Assembly (NCBI GenBank): GCA_902783165.1
Contig: CACZPU010000016.1
Span: 17,908 to 81,907, forward strand
DNA: 64,000 nucleotides
Source: an uncultured Prevotellaceae bacterium
GTDB lineage: Bacteria; Bacteroidota; Bacteroidia; Bacteroidales; Bacteroidaceae
Direction of reading: 5' to 3'
Positions 26,376 to 35,264 of the stretch are shown one piece after another. Numbering within the stretch: the first letter of the stretch is position 1; the number at the start of each line of letters is the position of its first letter. Below the pieces are notes generated by a model. That model made no database searches, was not told the DNA's origin, and saw only the letters and a program-made list of their open reading frames with translations. Made by a program: the position numbers and the translations under genes.

Positions 26376-27818
26376 ATGAAAGACTTGAAAATGTACATCA
26401 ACGGCCAGTTCGTAGAAAGTCGTTCTGGCGAGTGGATTGAAGTGTTGAACCCAAGTACAGAGGAGGTGACTAGTCGTCAGCCTGCTGGTACTGTGGAGGA
26501 TGTGAATGAGGCTGTTGAGGCTGCTTATGTTGCTCAGAAGAAGTGGGCAAAGGTTCCTGCTGCTGAGCGTGCCGTTTATTTGCATAAGATAGCTGATGGT
26601 ATTCGTGCCAATTTCGATAAATTTCAAGAAATACTTGTTCGTGAACAGGGGAAAACACAGGCTTTGGCTGGTGTCGAGGTGGGCGTTACGGCTACTTACT
26701 TCGATTATATGGCCGAGTTCGCGCGTCGTATTGAAGGAGAAGTTATTCAAAGCGATGCGCCCAATGAAACCATGATATTGGTAAAGAGGCCTATTGGTGT
26801 TGCAGCCGGAATTCTTCCATGGAATTTCCCGTTCTTCCTCATTGCCCGTAAGGCTGCTGCCGCTCTGATTACAGGCTGCTCTATTGTGATTAAGCCAGCC
26901 CAAATTACTCCAGAGAACTGCTGTGAGATTTGTAAAGTAGTACACGATAGCGGTCTGCCAGCAGGATTGTTCAATGTTGTTACAGGTAAGGGCTCTGTGG
27001 TTGGCAATGCATTGGCAAGCCATCCAAAAGTGGGAATAGTAAGTCTTACTGGTAGTGTTGGTGCGGGAGTGAAGATTATGGAGGCTGCTGCACCGAACAT
27101 CACAAAGGTTTCTCTTGAATTAGGTGGTAAGGCACCTGCTATTGTATTCCCTGATGCTGATTTGGAACTTGCTGCGCAAGCCATTCTTGAGAGCCGTATA
27201 GGCAACACTGGCCAGATATGTAACAATGCTGAGCGCGTGTATGTGCATAAGGATATCAAGAAGGAGTTCACTGATATTATATTAAAGAAGTTCCAGGCTG
27301 TGAAGTATGGCAACCCAGCTATTGATAAGGATGTTGATATGGGACCTTTGGTGGAAAAGGCAGCTTTGGAGAGTGTCACTGCCAAGGTTAACCATGCTGT
27401 GGAACAAGGAGCTAAGGTTCTTTGTGGCGGCAAGCCTGTTGAAGGCAAGGGCTATTTCTATCCAGCCACCGTGCTTGATAACTGTACGCAAGATATGGAT
27501 ATCATCCATGAGGAAACTTTTGGCCCAGTGCTACCGCTCGTTGAATTCGACAATATCGATCAAGTGATAGAGTGGGCGAACGACTGTGAGTATGGCTTAG
27601 CCTCTAGTGTCTTTACAAAGGATATTGACATAGCAACACGTATCTGCCGTGAAATAGAATTTGGTGAGACCTATATCAACCGTATGCACTTTGAGGCTAT
27701 TCAAGGATTCCATGCTGGTGTAAAGAAGAGCGGTATTGGAGGCGCAGACGGTAAGCATGGTATGGAAGAGTATCTTGTTACCAAGGTGGTTTATCTCGAC
27801 ACTCATTACAATAAATAA
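26376..27818 (+). CDS. aldA: Aldehyde dehydrogenase AldA (lactaldehyde dehydrogenase type)
   Basis: A 480-residue NAD-dependent aldehyde dehydrogenase, oxidising lactaldehyde or glycolaldehyde in characterised AldA (fucose/rhamnose breakdown). Motifs: ILPWNFPFFLIARK, SLTGSVGAG for NAD, catalytic Glu in LELGGKAPAIVF, and catalytic Cys in NTGQICNNAERVYV. The end (FGETYINR, GFHAGVKKSGIGGADGKHG, VVYLDTHYNK) closely follows E. coli AldA, and the length is nearly equal. It is monocistronic between its own promoter and terminator. Confidence 0.92.
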   Translation: MKDLKMYINGQFVESRSGEWIEVLNPSTEEVTSRQPAGTVEDVNEAVEAAYVAQKKWAKVPAAERAVYLHKIADGIRANFDKFQEILVREQGKTQALAGVEVGVTATYFDYMAEFARRIEGEVIQSDAPNETMILVKRPIGVAAGILPWNFPFFLIARKAAAALITGCSIVIKPAQITPENCCEICKVVHDSGLPAGLFNVVTGKGSVVGNALASHPKVGIVSLTGSVGAGVKIMEAAAPNITKVSLELGGKAPAIVFPDADLELAAQAILESRIGNTGQICNNAERVYVHKDIKKEFTDIILKKFQAVKYGNPAIDKDVDMGPLVEKAALESVTAKVNHAVEQGAKVLCGGKPVEGKGYFYPATVLDNCTQDMDIIHEETFGPVLPLVEFDNIDQVIEWANDCEYGLASSVFTKDIDIATRICREIEFGETYINRMHFEAIQGFHAGVKKSGIGGADGKHGMEEYLVTKVVYLDTHYNK

Positions 27819-27843
27819 GTTAAAGTTATTATCCCATTAATTT

Positions 27844-27880
27844 AGGGGGATGTGCAAGTCAATGCATATTCCCCCTTTTT
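27844..27880 (+). terminator. aldA terminator
   Basis: Arms AGGGGGA (27844-27850) and TCCCCCT (27870-27876), extended inside by TGCA pairing, followed by T's. Confidence 0.85.
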
Positions 27881-27987
27881 ATATAGGCGTGCTATTTTTT
27901 CTTTGCATGTCTTTTCTGCTTGGCATGGCAATATGATTTGGGCTAATCTCATTTTTGTATATATGCGAATTGATGGGATTGTTTCTT

Positions 27988-28023
27988 AAAAAAAGCGCCA
28001 CATGCAAAATTAGCATGCGGCGC
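27988..28023 (-). terminator. korB terminator
   Basis: Stem 27995-28005 with 28013-28023 (one G-U pair on the minus strand), then seven T's on the minus strand at 27994-27988. Confidence 0.88.
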
Positions 28024-28049
28024 AAAGGTAAGATTAAAGTTTCTGGTGA

Positions 28050-29054
28050 TTATTTCACTTCCCAGATGTCGTTGGTTTCGAGAAGTTCCATGAAGTTGTG
28101 ATATTTTTTCTTCTCACTCACTTCAGCAATCTGCTGGTGAACAGCCTGGTCATAAGTGGGAGCTGCAACATCGCGAATAACACCCAAAGCAACGGGGAAT
28201 CCGTTTTCGTTGCTCATCATGGCAATCTTCAACTGCAAGGTGTCGTCTTCGCAATGTGCGTCATGAACGAGCACATCATCAAGAGTGTAGCCATCCTGAC
28301 CGATAGTAACCACTTTCAAACCAAAGCCTTCTTGGACAAGACCATACTCATTATTAGGTCCAAACACGAGTTTCTCACCATGGCGAACATAAATGGCATT
28401 CTGCTTACGACCTTCCTTGTTGTATACTGAGTTGTGACATCCGTCGTTGAAAATGACACAATTCTGCAAGATTTCGCATACTGCGGCACCTTTGTGATGA
28501 TAGGCAGCCTTCAGTATTTCAACAGTCTCGGCGTTGTCGGTAGCTACCGAACGAGCAAAGAACTTGCCGCGGGCACCGAAGCAGAGTTCTGCTGGACGGA
28601 ATGGATCTTCCACTGTTCCATAAGGGGAAGACTTGCTGACAAATCCTCTTGGACTGGTTGGTGAATACTGACCCTTTGTCAATCCATAGATACGGTTATT
28701 AAGAAGAATCACATTCAGGTCAATGTTACGGCGCATGGCATGGATGAAATGGTTTCCACCAATAGCCAAACCATCACCGTCGCCAGAAACCTGCCAAATG
28801 GTAAGATTTGGATTTGCCACCTTTGCACCTGTAGCAATTGCTGCAGCACGACCATGGATGGTCTGCATGGCATATGTGTTGACATAATATGGCAAACGGC
28901 TAGAGCAGCCAATACCAGATATAACAGCCATCTCATGGGGGGCAACGCCTACTTCTGCCATAGCTTTATGCAGTGAAGCCAAGAAGAAATGGTCACCACA
29001 ACCGGGACACCAACGTGGCTGTCCCTTTTTATAATCGTTTGCTGTATAGCTCAT
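28050..29054 (-). CDS. korB: 2-oxoglutarate (2-oxoacid):ferredoxin oxidoreductase, beta subunit
   Basis: A 334-residue thiamine-diphosphate subunit. The N-terminus has the Cys-containing RWCPGCGDHFFLASL, and GDGDGLAIGGNHFIHAMRRN is the TPP/Mg motif followed by NNRIYGLTKGQYSPTS. With the alpha/gamma subunit it forms acyl-CoA from a 2-oxoacid with reduction of ferredoxin; anaerobes use it in either direction in the partial TCA cycle. The upstream gene ends 4 bp before its start. 2-Oxoglutarate as substrate is the most likely but not certain choice. Confidence 0.9.
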   Translation of the reverse strand: MSYTANDYKKGQPRWCPGCGDHFFLASLHKAMAEVGVAPHEMAVISGIGCSSRLPYYVNTYAMQTIHGRAAAIATGAKVANPNLTIWQVSGDGDGLAIGGNHFIHAMRRNIDLNVILLNNRIYGLTKGQYSPTSPRGFVSKSSPYGTVEDPFRPAELCFGARGKFFARSVATDNAETVEILKAAYHHKGAAVCEILQNCVIFNDGCHNSVYNKEGRKQNAIYVRHGEKLVFGPNNEYGLVQEGFGLKVVTIGQDGYTLDDVLVHDAHCEDDTLQLKIAMMSNENGFPVALGVIRDVAAPTYDQAVHQQIAEVSEKKKYHNFMELLETNDIWEVK

Positions 29055-29058
29055 AACA

Positions 29059-30906
29059 TTACTTCTTTAATATTTTTTCAAATGCTTCTACCAATTCACT
29101 TACCACAAACGGCTGTCCCTTTACTTCGTTATACTGCTCTGGAACGAAACCGTCTACTTTTGCTCTCAAATATGCTGCCAGTTGGCCAAGGTTTTGCTCG
29201 GCAACGACCACTTTCTTATAACGATTTAGAACCTCAGCAGTGTTCTTAGGCAGCGGATTGATGAATTTAAACTGTGCTTGTGCAACTTTATAGCCTTTCT
29301 GGCGCAACTCTTCCATGGCGCTTACCAAGTGGCCATAGGTAGAACCAAAACCAACAATGAGCAGGTCGGCATCAGCATCACCAGTCACTTCAAGGTCGGG
29401 AACAGCAATCTTTGCGACTTTCTCTGCACGTAGTCGGCACATCAGGTCATGATTTTCTGGGTCTGTTGAGATGGCGCCGGTCTTGCCGTCTTTTTCCAAA
29501 CCACCAAGTATATGTGTGTAACCTTCTTGACCAGGAATAGCCCAAAAACGCACTTTAGATTCCTCATCACGGAAATAAGGAGTGTAATTGTCTTTCATTT
29601 CTGGCGTTACATAGTGTGGGTGGATTTCGGGAAGATTTTCCATGGTAGGAAGTTTCCACGCAGCCGAACCGTTGGCGATGAAAGCATCCGTAAGAAGCAT
29701 TACAGGAGTAAGGTGTTCAAGGGCAATCTTTGATGCCTCATAAGCTGCATCGAAACAGTCTGTAGGACTGATTGCTGCAATCACAGGAATTGGACTTTCT
29801 CCATTGCGGCCATATAGAGCCTGAAGAAGGTCAGTCTGTTCGCTTTTTGTTGGCAGACCTGTTGAGGGACCTCCACGCTGAACATCAATGATAACCAATG
29901 GAAGTTCGTCAATCACTGCCAAGTTAATGGCTTCACTCTTCAAGCAGATGCCAGGTCCGGAAGTTGAAGTGGCAGCTAAAGCACCTGCGAAGGCTGCACC
30001 TACAGAACTGGCACAACCACTGATTTCGTCCTCACACTGAACAGTCATAACACCGCAAGACTTATGCTTGCTGAGTTCGTGCAAAATGTCTGTTGCCGGT
30101 GTAATAGGATAAGAACCGAGGAACAGTTTCAGCCCTGCTTTCTCTGCAGCGGCAATAAGTCCATAAGCTGTAGCCTTGTTGCCGGTAATGTCCATGTATC
30201 TTCCGGGTACCTTTACCTTTGAGTCTATACGATAAGTGGCGGGAACACTTGCATGTGTGTTGTGGCCATAGTCAAATCCAGCTTGAACCACTTTGATGTT
30301 GTTTTCTGCAATGGCTGGTTTCTTTGCAAATTTCTCACGCAGGAAGTTTGCAACAAGAGACAAGTCGCGATTGAAGAGCCAACACACCAATCCCAAAGCA
30401 AACATATTCCTACATTTGAGAATGGCCTTGTTGTCCATACCACTGTCTTCCAGACAATCCTTCACCATTGTTGTAAGTGGGCACTGAATCACGCGATCGG
30501 GGTCAATTCCCATCTCACCCAGATAGTCTTCAGTCTTGAATGCGGCTTTCTTCAGGTCGTTGGGACCAAAGGAGTCTGTATCAATGATAATTGTTGCCTG
30601 TGGCTTTGCATAGCGGTACTGTGTCTTTAGTGCTGCAGCGTTCATTGCCACGAGCACATCACACAAGTCGCCTGGTGTATACACCTTGCCGGCTCCAATG
30701 TGAACCTGGAAACCAGAAACACCCGTAAGCGAACCTTGTGGGGCACGGATGTCAGCCGGATAATCGGGGAATGTTGAAATGCCGTTACCTACGGTGGCAC
30801 TTACCGTAGAGAAGATGTTTCCAGCCAACTGCATACCATCGCCGGAATCACCAGAGAAGCGGACAACGACTTGGTCCAACTCCTTCACTTCTAATTGTTC
30901 TGCCAT
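29059..30906 (-). CDS. korA: 2-oxoglutarate (2-oxoacid):ferredoxin oxidoreductase, fused gamma-alpha subunit
   Basis: A 615-residue protein. Residues 1-190 are the gamma domain (VVRFSGDSGDGMQLAGNIFS, ADIRAPQGSLTGVSGFQVH). From about 220 the alpha domain follows (GNKATAYGLIAAAEKAGLKLFLGSYPITPATDILHELS, CEDEISGCASSVGAAFAGA, SGPGICLKSEAINLAVIDELPLVIIDVQRGGPSTGLPTKSEQ), and a C-terminal transketolase-like domain. The gamma-alpha fusion is normal for KorA-type enzymes. It is co-transcribed with korB. Confidence 0.9.
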   Translation of the reverse strand: MAEQLEVKELDQVVVRFSGDSGDGMQLAGNIFSTVSATVGNGISTFPDYPADIRAPQGSLTGVSGFQVHIGAGKVYTPGDLCDVLVAMNAAALKTQYRYAKPQATIIIDTDSFGPNDLKKAAFKTEDYLGEMGIDPDRVIQCPLTTMVKDCLEDSGMDNKAILKCRNMFALGLVCWLFNRDLSLVANFLREKFAKKPAIAENNIKVVQAGFDYGHNTHASVPATYRIDSKVKVPGRYMDITGNKATAYGLIAAAEKAGLKLFLGSYPITPATDILHELSKHKSCGVMTVQCEDEISGCASSVGAAFAGALAATSTSGPGICLKSEAINLAVIDELPLVIIDVQRGGPSTGLPTKSEQTDLLQALYGRNGESPIPVIAAISPTDCFDAAYEASKIALEHLTPVMLLTDAFIANGSAAWKLPTMENLPEIHPHYVTPEMKDNYTPYFRDEESKVRFWAIPGQEGYTHILGGLEKDGKTGAISTDPENHDLMCRLRAEKVAKIAVPDLEVTGDADADLLIVGFGSTYGHLVSAMEELRQKGYKVAQAQFKFINPLPKNTAEVLNRYKKVVVAEQNLGQLAAYLRAKVDGFVPEQYNEVKGQPFVVSELVEAFEKILKK

Positions 30907-31086
30907 AGTTGTTTTTTTTTGAGTTTCGTGCTTATTTGCACTCTTACCCTTTTGGTTTTGAGATTAATAGTTGATATATGAAGTTCTTTCTTCTATCGTG
31001 TGCAAAGTTCTTAAATAATATTGAATCCGCAAAATCTTTTTTAAAAAAAATAGACTTTTTGATTGTTTTTATTGAGCCCCTGAAGA

Positions 31087-33912
31087 TTAACTCATCCATC
31101 CTTTTATTTTCCCGATAAGGAGAACTGTTGTTAATGCCGCAAAGCATATTAGAACAAACAGCCATCCCCAACCTGTCATGAATGCAATTGGGGCAAATGT
31201 TACGAGGCATATTTCTACAGGTGCGATAAACAAATAGGCTAGGGCATAGTCTTCAAGACAGTGAGAGCGATGTTCTGGGTCGACAACACGAAGCAGAGCA
31301 ATGCCCATAGCCATTGTGCCTGTAAACCATCCCCATGAGAACATGGCTTTTTCAAACCAATTGTCTTTTATTATTCTGCGCGCCATAAGGAAAACATAAA
31401 GGAATGTGCATAATAGTCCGATGGCTATCAAGATAAGCAGCGGAACCAGATTATGCATAACCACAGATAATTTAATACTCGAAATGCCACAAGCTACAAG
31501 AACATCTGTAAACGCTCCACTTAGATGATTAACGGTATCTACACACAAATACTTGGAGGCTCCTGCCTTGTGAAACAGTAAAGATGCAACGATACCCACC
31601 AGAAACGCACAGCTGAAAACAGGAAGAGAGAGTTGTGGGACAAATAACTGTACCAATTTGCTCAAGCCATATCCTCCCAAAGCAACCATCATGATAACGG
31701 CAAAATGGAATGTCAGAGAATCTATGGAAATGGAAGAGCATGTATTGAATCCTATCGGTAACCGCTTTTCTGGAGGAAGAAGTCCTACACGATATTCGTC
31801 CGGCAAATCCTTGAAGTCGGTAAGGAAAGATGTGTATCCTCTTTTGGTGCCCCATTTAACAATGGCAAGACCTATTATGACTGCGGCAATAATACCAACA
31901 GTGGCGGAAGTCATTGCCAACGTGAGCATGTCGTCATAGCCATACGTCTGAAAAGCTGTACCTATGGCGGCAGCAGTACCATGCCCACCGCAGAAACCAG
32001 CTGGTAATGCAAGTCCAAAGGCATTGCTTAAATCCGGCCATAATAACCAGACGGCCACTACACCGATGATTCCTCCTAGAGTCCATTGTGCTAACATACC
32101 GGCTTGGGAATAAACCCACATACGTCCGATGCTGTTACTGACTGATTTCATTTTGCCTGTTGAAGAAAACGGTAGGCAACTGAAAACGCAAGCTATAAGT
32201 ATGCCAGCATAAACCCCAGTGTTGTCAGACAAAGGAAGAATGCCAAAACCATTAGGACCAAAAGCCAACCCCAGGAAACCTGCAATCAATGAAGGCGGAA
32301 TGAATAGTTTTTGCACTATTTTAAATTTTACACGTATCACTTTGCCAATTAGCAGTAAAATGGCAATGACGCCAATGTCGACAAATAGAGTCCATGGTGT
32401 AAATGGTGATTTTTCAATTGCCGCCTCTTCTTGTCCTTTCTCTTTGTCCAATTTCATGAAGTGATCAATCTTCTCTGCACACAATGGCAGTAAGCGAGCG
32501 ATACGAGAGAGGTTATCACCACTAACGCTTTTGTCTGAAAAATGTACGTTAACCGTGGTGATGCTGTCTGTTCCAACTTCTCTCCCATATTTGTAAGCGT
32601 ATGTGAGATTTCCTTCAGAATCAAGATATTTTGCTGGCAGTAAGGAAGATGCTACAGAAATAAATGGTTCTAATTGTCCTTCTCCGTTCTTGTCATTCAG
32701 TTGGTTGTTTTCTAACAATACCTTGTAGCACTCATATGCAGTATTCACTGCAGGGTCTATGAATTCACATTCATCGTCTATAAAAGTAGCATATGGGTAA
32801 TTTCCTTTTTTGTCCCTGTATTTTTTTAGTTCAGCAAGATGCTTTTTCAGTGTTTCTATGGTAAACGGGTAATGGGTGCATCCTAAGATGATTCGACTGA
32901 TAGGTGTTTTAACATTCTTCTTTCTAGCTTGTTCAAGCAATGAAAGTAAGTTGTATCGTGCATAATTCTCTGCAGAATTAAGCTGTATCTTGACTATTTT
33001 TCCGTTGATGTCACGTTTTACAAAAGCAGCTCCGTTCTCTATGTCGAAATGATAAGCATCCCATAAATCTATGTTGATGTCACTTTCGCTTGTACCGACT
33101 TTTGGACCTCGGTAATCTTCAGAAAAATCATTTAGACTACGGTTTACAAAAGCCTTCTCTTCATCAACAGCCTCTGCAAAACCATATCCTGGCTGGCTCA
33201 CTACCTCAATTTGCATAGCGGTTGGAGCCATTTCGTGCAACGTACGCTCGTATACGCCAGTGCTGATGGTTCCGGGGGTAGCCAAGACTCCTATGGAGGC
33301 TATGGCCTTTCCTTTTAATGATTCAATAGCACTCGCTGAACCTGCATTCACCACACCAATGACTTTTATATTGCTATTGCCAGCCTTTAGTAAGTTCTGT
33401 ATGTGTTCAAGGCCATATGCAGTTGCTGTATTGCATGCAATAACAAGAATTTTTACGCCTTTCTTTTTGCCTGATGGCAGAAGTTCTGCTTTATCTTTCC
33501 AATATTTTCCATTTATAAGGAAGAGTGCGTCTTTTACAGCTAATTCGCGTAAATAGTCACCTTTGTTTTCTGATTCATATCTACCATATGGCATGTTGGC
33601 CTGGTCTGCAAGATATTCAAAATCCTCATGAGAGAAATCTGCAATCCCGTCGGGTTCCTCCTTGCCGGTTTTGTTGTTGAAACGATCTTGCTGGAGCATA
33701 CGTTCCAATACAGTAAATCCTCCTGTTCCACTGTCGAACACGCCAATCGGCAGACTACGTTCTTTAGTTAGCTTATCGAATTCTGTATAATACAAAGAAC
33801 TCTTTTCATACAAAGCTTTTTTACTAACTGGCAATAGACTCACCTGTGCCATTATGTTGGAACAGATAGCACACAAAAGGAATAAAACCGTATACAATCG
33901 ACTCATAAACAT
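31087..33912 (-). CDS. Exported glutamate racemase fused to a GltS sodium/glutamate symporter
   Basis: A single 941-codon frame. Residues 1-23 are a signal peptide. Residues 55-410 are a glutamate racemase: GVFDSGTGG (Asp60), YLADQANMPYG, catalytic Cys160 in IACNTATAYG and Cys345 in ILGCTHYP, so both racemisation cysteines are kept. Residues 420-510 are an extra domain with no known match. From about 515 a complete GltS follows: about ten membrane helices, FIPPSLIAGFLGLAFGP, and the re-entrant-loop motif GFCGGHGTAAAIGTAF. Normal racemases are cytoplasmic, about 270 residues and free. With the signal peptide, and with the reported N-out topology of E. coli GltS, the racemase should face the periplasm and deliver L-Glu to its own transporter. 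An ATG at 33906 is also possible. Confidence 0.88.
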   Translation of the reverse strand: MFMSRLYTVLFLLCAICSNIMAQVSLLPVSKKALYEKSSLYYTEFDKLTKERSLPIGVFDSGTGGFTVLERMLQQDRFNNKTGKEEPDGIADFSHEDFEYLADQANMPYGRYESENKGDYLRELAVKDALFLINGKYWKDKAELLPSGKKKGVKILVIACNTATAYGLEHIQNLLKAGNSNIKVIGVVNAGSASAIESLKGKAIASIGVLATPGTISTGVYERTLHEMAPTAMQIEVVSQPGYGFAEAVDEEKAFVNRSLNDFSEDYRGPKVGTSESDINIDLWDAYHFDIENGAAFVKRDINGKIVKIQLNSAENYARYNLLSLLEQARKKNVKTPISRIILGCTHYPFTIETLKKHLAELKKYRDKKGNYPYATFIDDECEFIDPAVNTAYECYKVLLENNQLNDKNGEGQLEPFISVASSLLPAKYLDSEGNLTYAYKYGREVGTDSITTVNVHFSDKSVSGDNLSRIARLLPLCAEKIDHFMKLDKEKGQEEAAIEKSPFTPWTLFVDIGVIAILLLIGKVIRVKFKIVQKLFIPPSLIAGFLGLAFGPNGFGILPLSDNTGVYAGILIACVFSCLPFSSTGKMKSVSNSIGRMWVYSQAGMLAQWTLGGIIGVVAVWLLWPDLSNAFGLALPAGFCGGHGTAAAIGTAFQTYGYDDMLTLAMTSATVGIIAAVIIGLAIVKWGTKRGYTSFLTDFKDLPDEYRVGLLPPEKRLPIGFNTCSSISIDSLTFHFAVIMMVALGGYGLSKLVQLFVPQLSLPVFSCAFLVGIVASLLFHKAGASKYLCVDTVNHLSGAFTDVLVACGISSIKLSVVMHNLVPLLILIAIGLLCTFLYVFLMARRIIKDNWFEKAMFSWGWFTGTMAMGIALLRVVDPEHRSHCLEDYALAYLFIAPVEICLVTFAPIAFMTGWGWLFVLICFAALTTVLLIGKIKGWMS

Positions 33913-33936
33913 ATTTATTGCAATCTTGTATTATTC

Positions 33937-35208
33937 TTATTTTCTCTTCTCCAAATTATGAGTTTTACCCAATTCCTTGTAATGGCTGTCTACATACATG
34001 TCCACCCACTGATAGAACTCATGAATATCATCATAGTTAAGTCCTTTTTCCCTTGATGTTTCCAACAATTTCCTTCCTTTTGCAAGGATAGGTTCTTCCA
34101 TTCTTAGTAATTGCTGTAGTATTCCTGTATGTTTCTTGTTTACAAGGCGGTTTAGTGCAATATAATTGTAGCATTCCCCACCTTTATATTCCCAAATATA
34201 GTCTTTTAGAGTCATTGCCCATTCACCCATGGGGCATTTTCCATTACAGTCTTTTCCCACATAGTTTGGTAGTTTTTTTCCAGTCGTTATCCACAAAGGA
34301 ATAACAGGTGTCACCAAAGGATTACCCATGGCAAGCCATGAAGTTGTGAGAAGAGGGTTTTCTTCTTTGAGCACACCTTGAATGACAACCATGCCACCAG
34401 TAGTGTAGCGTGGGATGAAGTCTGTAAAATGAATAGGTGTTTCGTGCTGTTCATTCTTAGGCATTTTCTTTAGCAAGTTGGTGTGTGTAAGGCCATGTTG
34501 CAGACATCTTCCCCATGAGATGGCACGACTTACAGAGATTCCTCCTGATGCAAAAGCCTGTTCTGCAAGTTTGCTTATCATCATGAAGCGCGATACACCA
34601 GTTCCCTTATTGACATTGCCAGACATGGCCCAATTGGTGCGGACGAGATAACCATTGGGTGCAACCTTAGGATCGTTTGCGTCATATTTTTTATATCCAT
34701 CTTTTCCACATTCAAAATATGCTGCATTGCCCATAGCGTCAATACATCCATAATTGCTGCCATAAACAAATGGCTTTATTGTCTGGAGCATCTGTTCGAA
34801 CTCTTCAACCGTGGCGCAGTTTTCCAACCCCAACCTGATAATATTGCCCTTGGCCGCATTTGGGTTGGTGGTGCCATCAAGATCGTGTGCAGTGTTATTC
34901 ACCATGGCAAAACCTTTCTCATTTTGCCCATAGAAGATGCTGTTTACTGTTGGGAAATTAAGCCTCGCACAACCGATATAGGCATATTTGCCCGAATGAT
35001 TGTAAATGTAGATGTTTGTGCGTAAACTGTCTGCAGAGCCATCGGCTGTTTTAAACAAGAGCGGCCTGCCGTCAACTGTTGCTTTGCCAGATGCAACCAC
35101 GGTTGTACAGGAAAGTCCATCCGTAGCATGAATGGCAAAGAACATTGGTATCATTAGCCAACCGTAGACCAAATGTTTGTATGTCTGTATTTTTTTTGTC
35201 ATTGTCAT
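33937..35208 (-). CDS. Exported N-terminal-Cys Ntn hydrolase (linear amide C-N hydrolase/C45-like), paralog 1
   Basis: About 423 residues. After a signal peptide the sequence LSCTTVVASGKATVDGRPLLFKTADGS begins at Cys34, which would become the N-terminal nucleophile of an Ntn hydrolase. NPNAAKGNIIRLGLENCATVEEFEQ, YFECGKDGYKKYD and RTNWAMSG are shared with paralogs at 38018 and 50117. Related enzymes cleave amide bonds of penicillin V, bile salts, N-acyl amino acids or small peptides; the substrate here is unknown. The frame opens at an ATG (35268) overlapping the previous stop, but the signal peptide favours 35208. The racemase-GltS gene follows 25 bp downstream. Confidence 0.8.
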   Translation of the reverse strand: MTMTKKIQTYKHLVYGWLMIPMFFAIHATDGLSCTTVVASGKATVDGRPLLFKTADGSADSLRTNIYIYNHSGKYAYIGCARLNFPTVNSIFYGQNEKGFAMVNNTAHDLDGTTNPNAAKGNIIRLGLENCATVEEFEQMLQTIKPFVYGSNYGCIDAMGNAAYFECGKDGYKKYDANDPKVAPNGYLVRTNWAMSGNVNKGTGVSRFMMISKLAEQAFASGGISVSRAISWGRCLQHGLTHTNLLKKMPKNEQHETPIHFTDFIPRYTTGGMVVIQGVLKEENPLLTTSWLAMGNPLVTPVIPLWITTGKKLPNYVGKDCNGKCPMGEWAMTLKDYIWEYKGGECYNYIALNRLVNKKHTGILQQLLRMEEPILAKGRKLLETSREKGLNYDDIHEFYQWVDMYVDSHYKELGKTHNLEKRK

Positions 35209-35264
35209 TGTTGGGTTATTGTATGTGTTTCTGGGGTCGTGGCTTATCAGGCATATCATTGCTG

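Noticed and set aside
31087-33912. Racemase and symporter as two separate genes wrongly joined
   Set aside because: The frame is continuous through the 90-residue linker, with no stop or internal promoter, and the signal peptide at the front suits a membrane protein. A sequencing error remains possible but would have to remove a stop without shifting frame.
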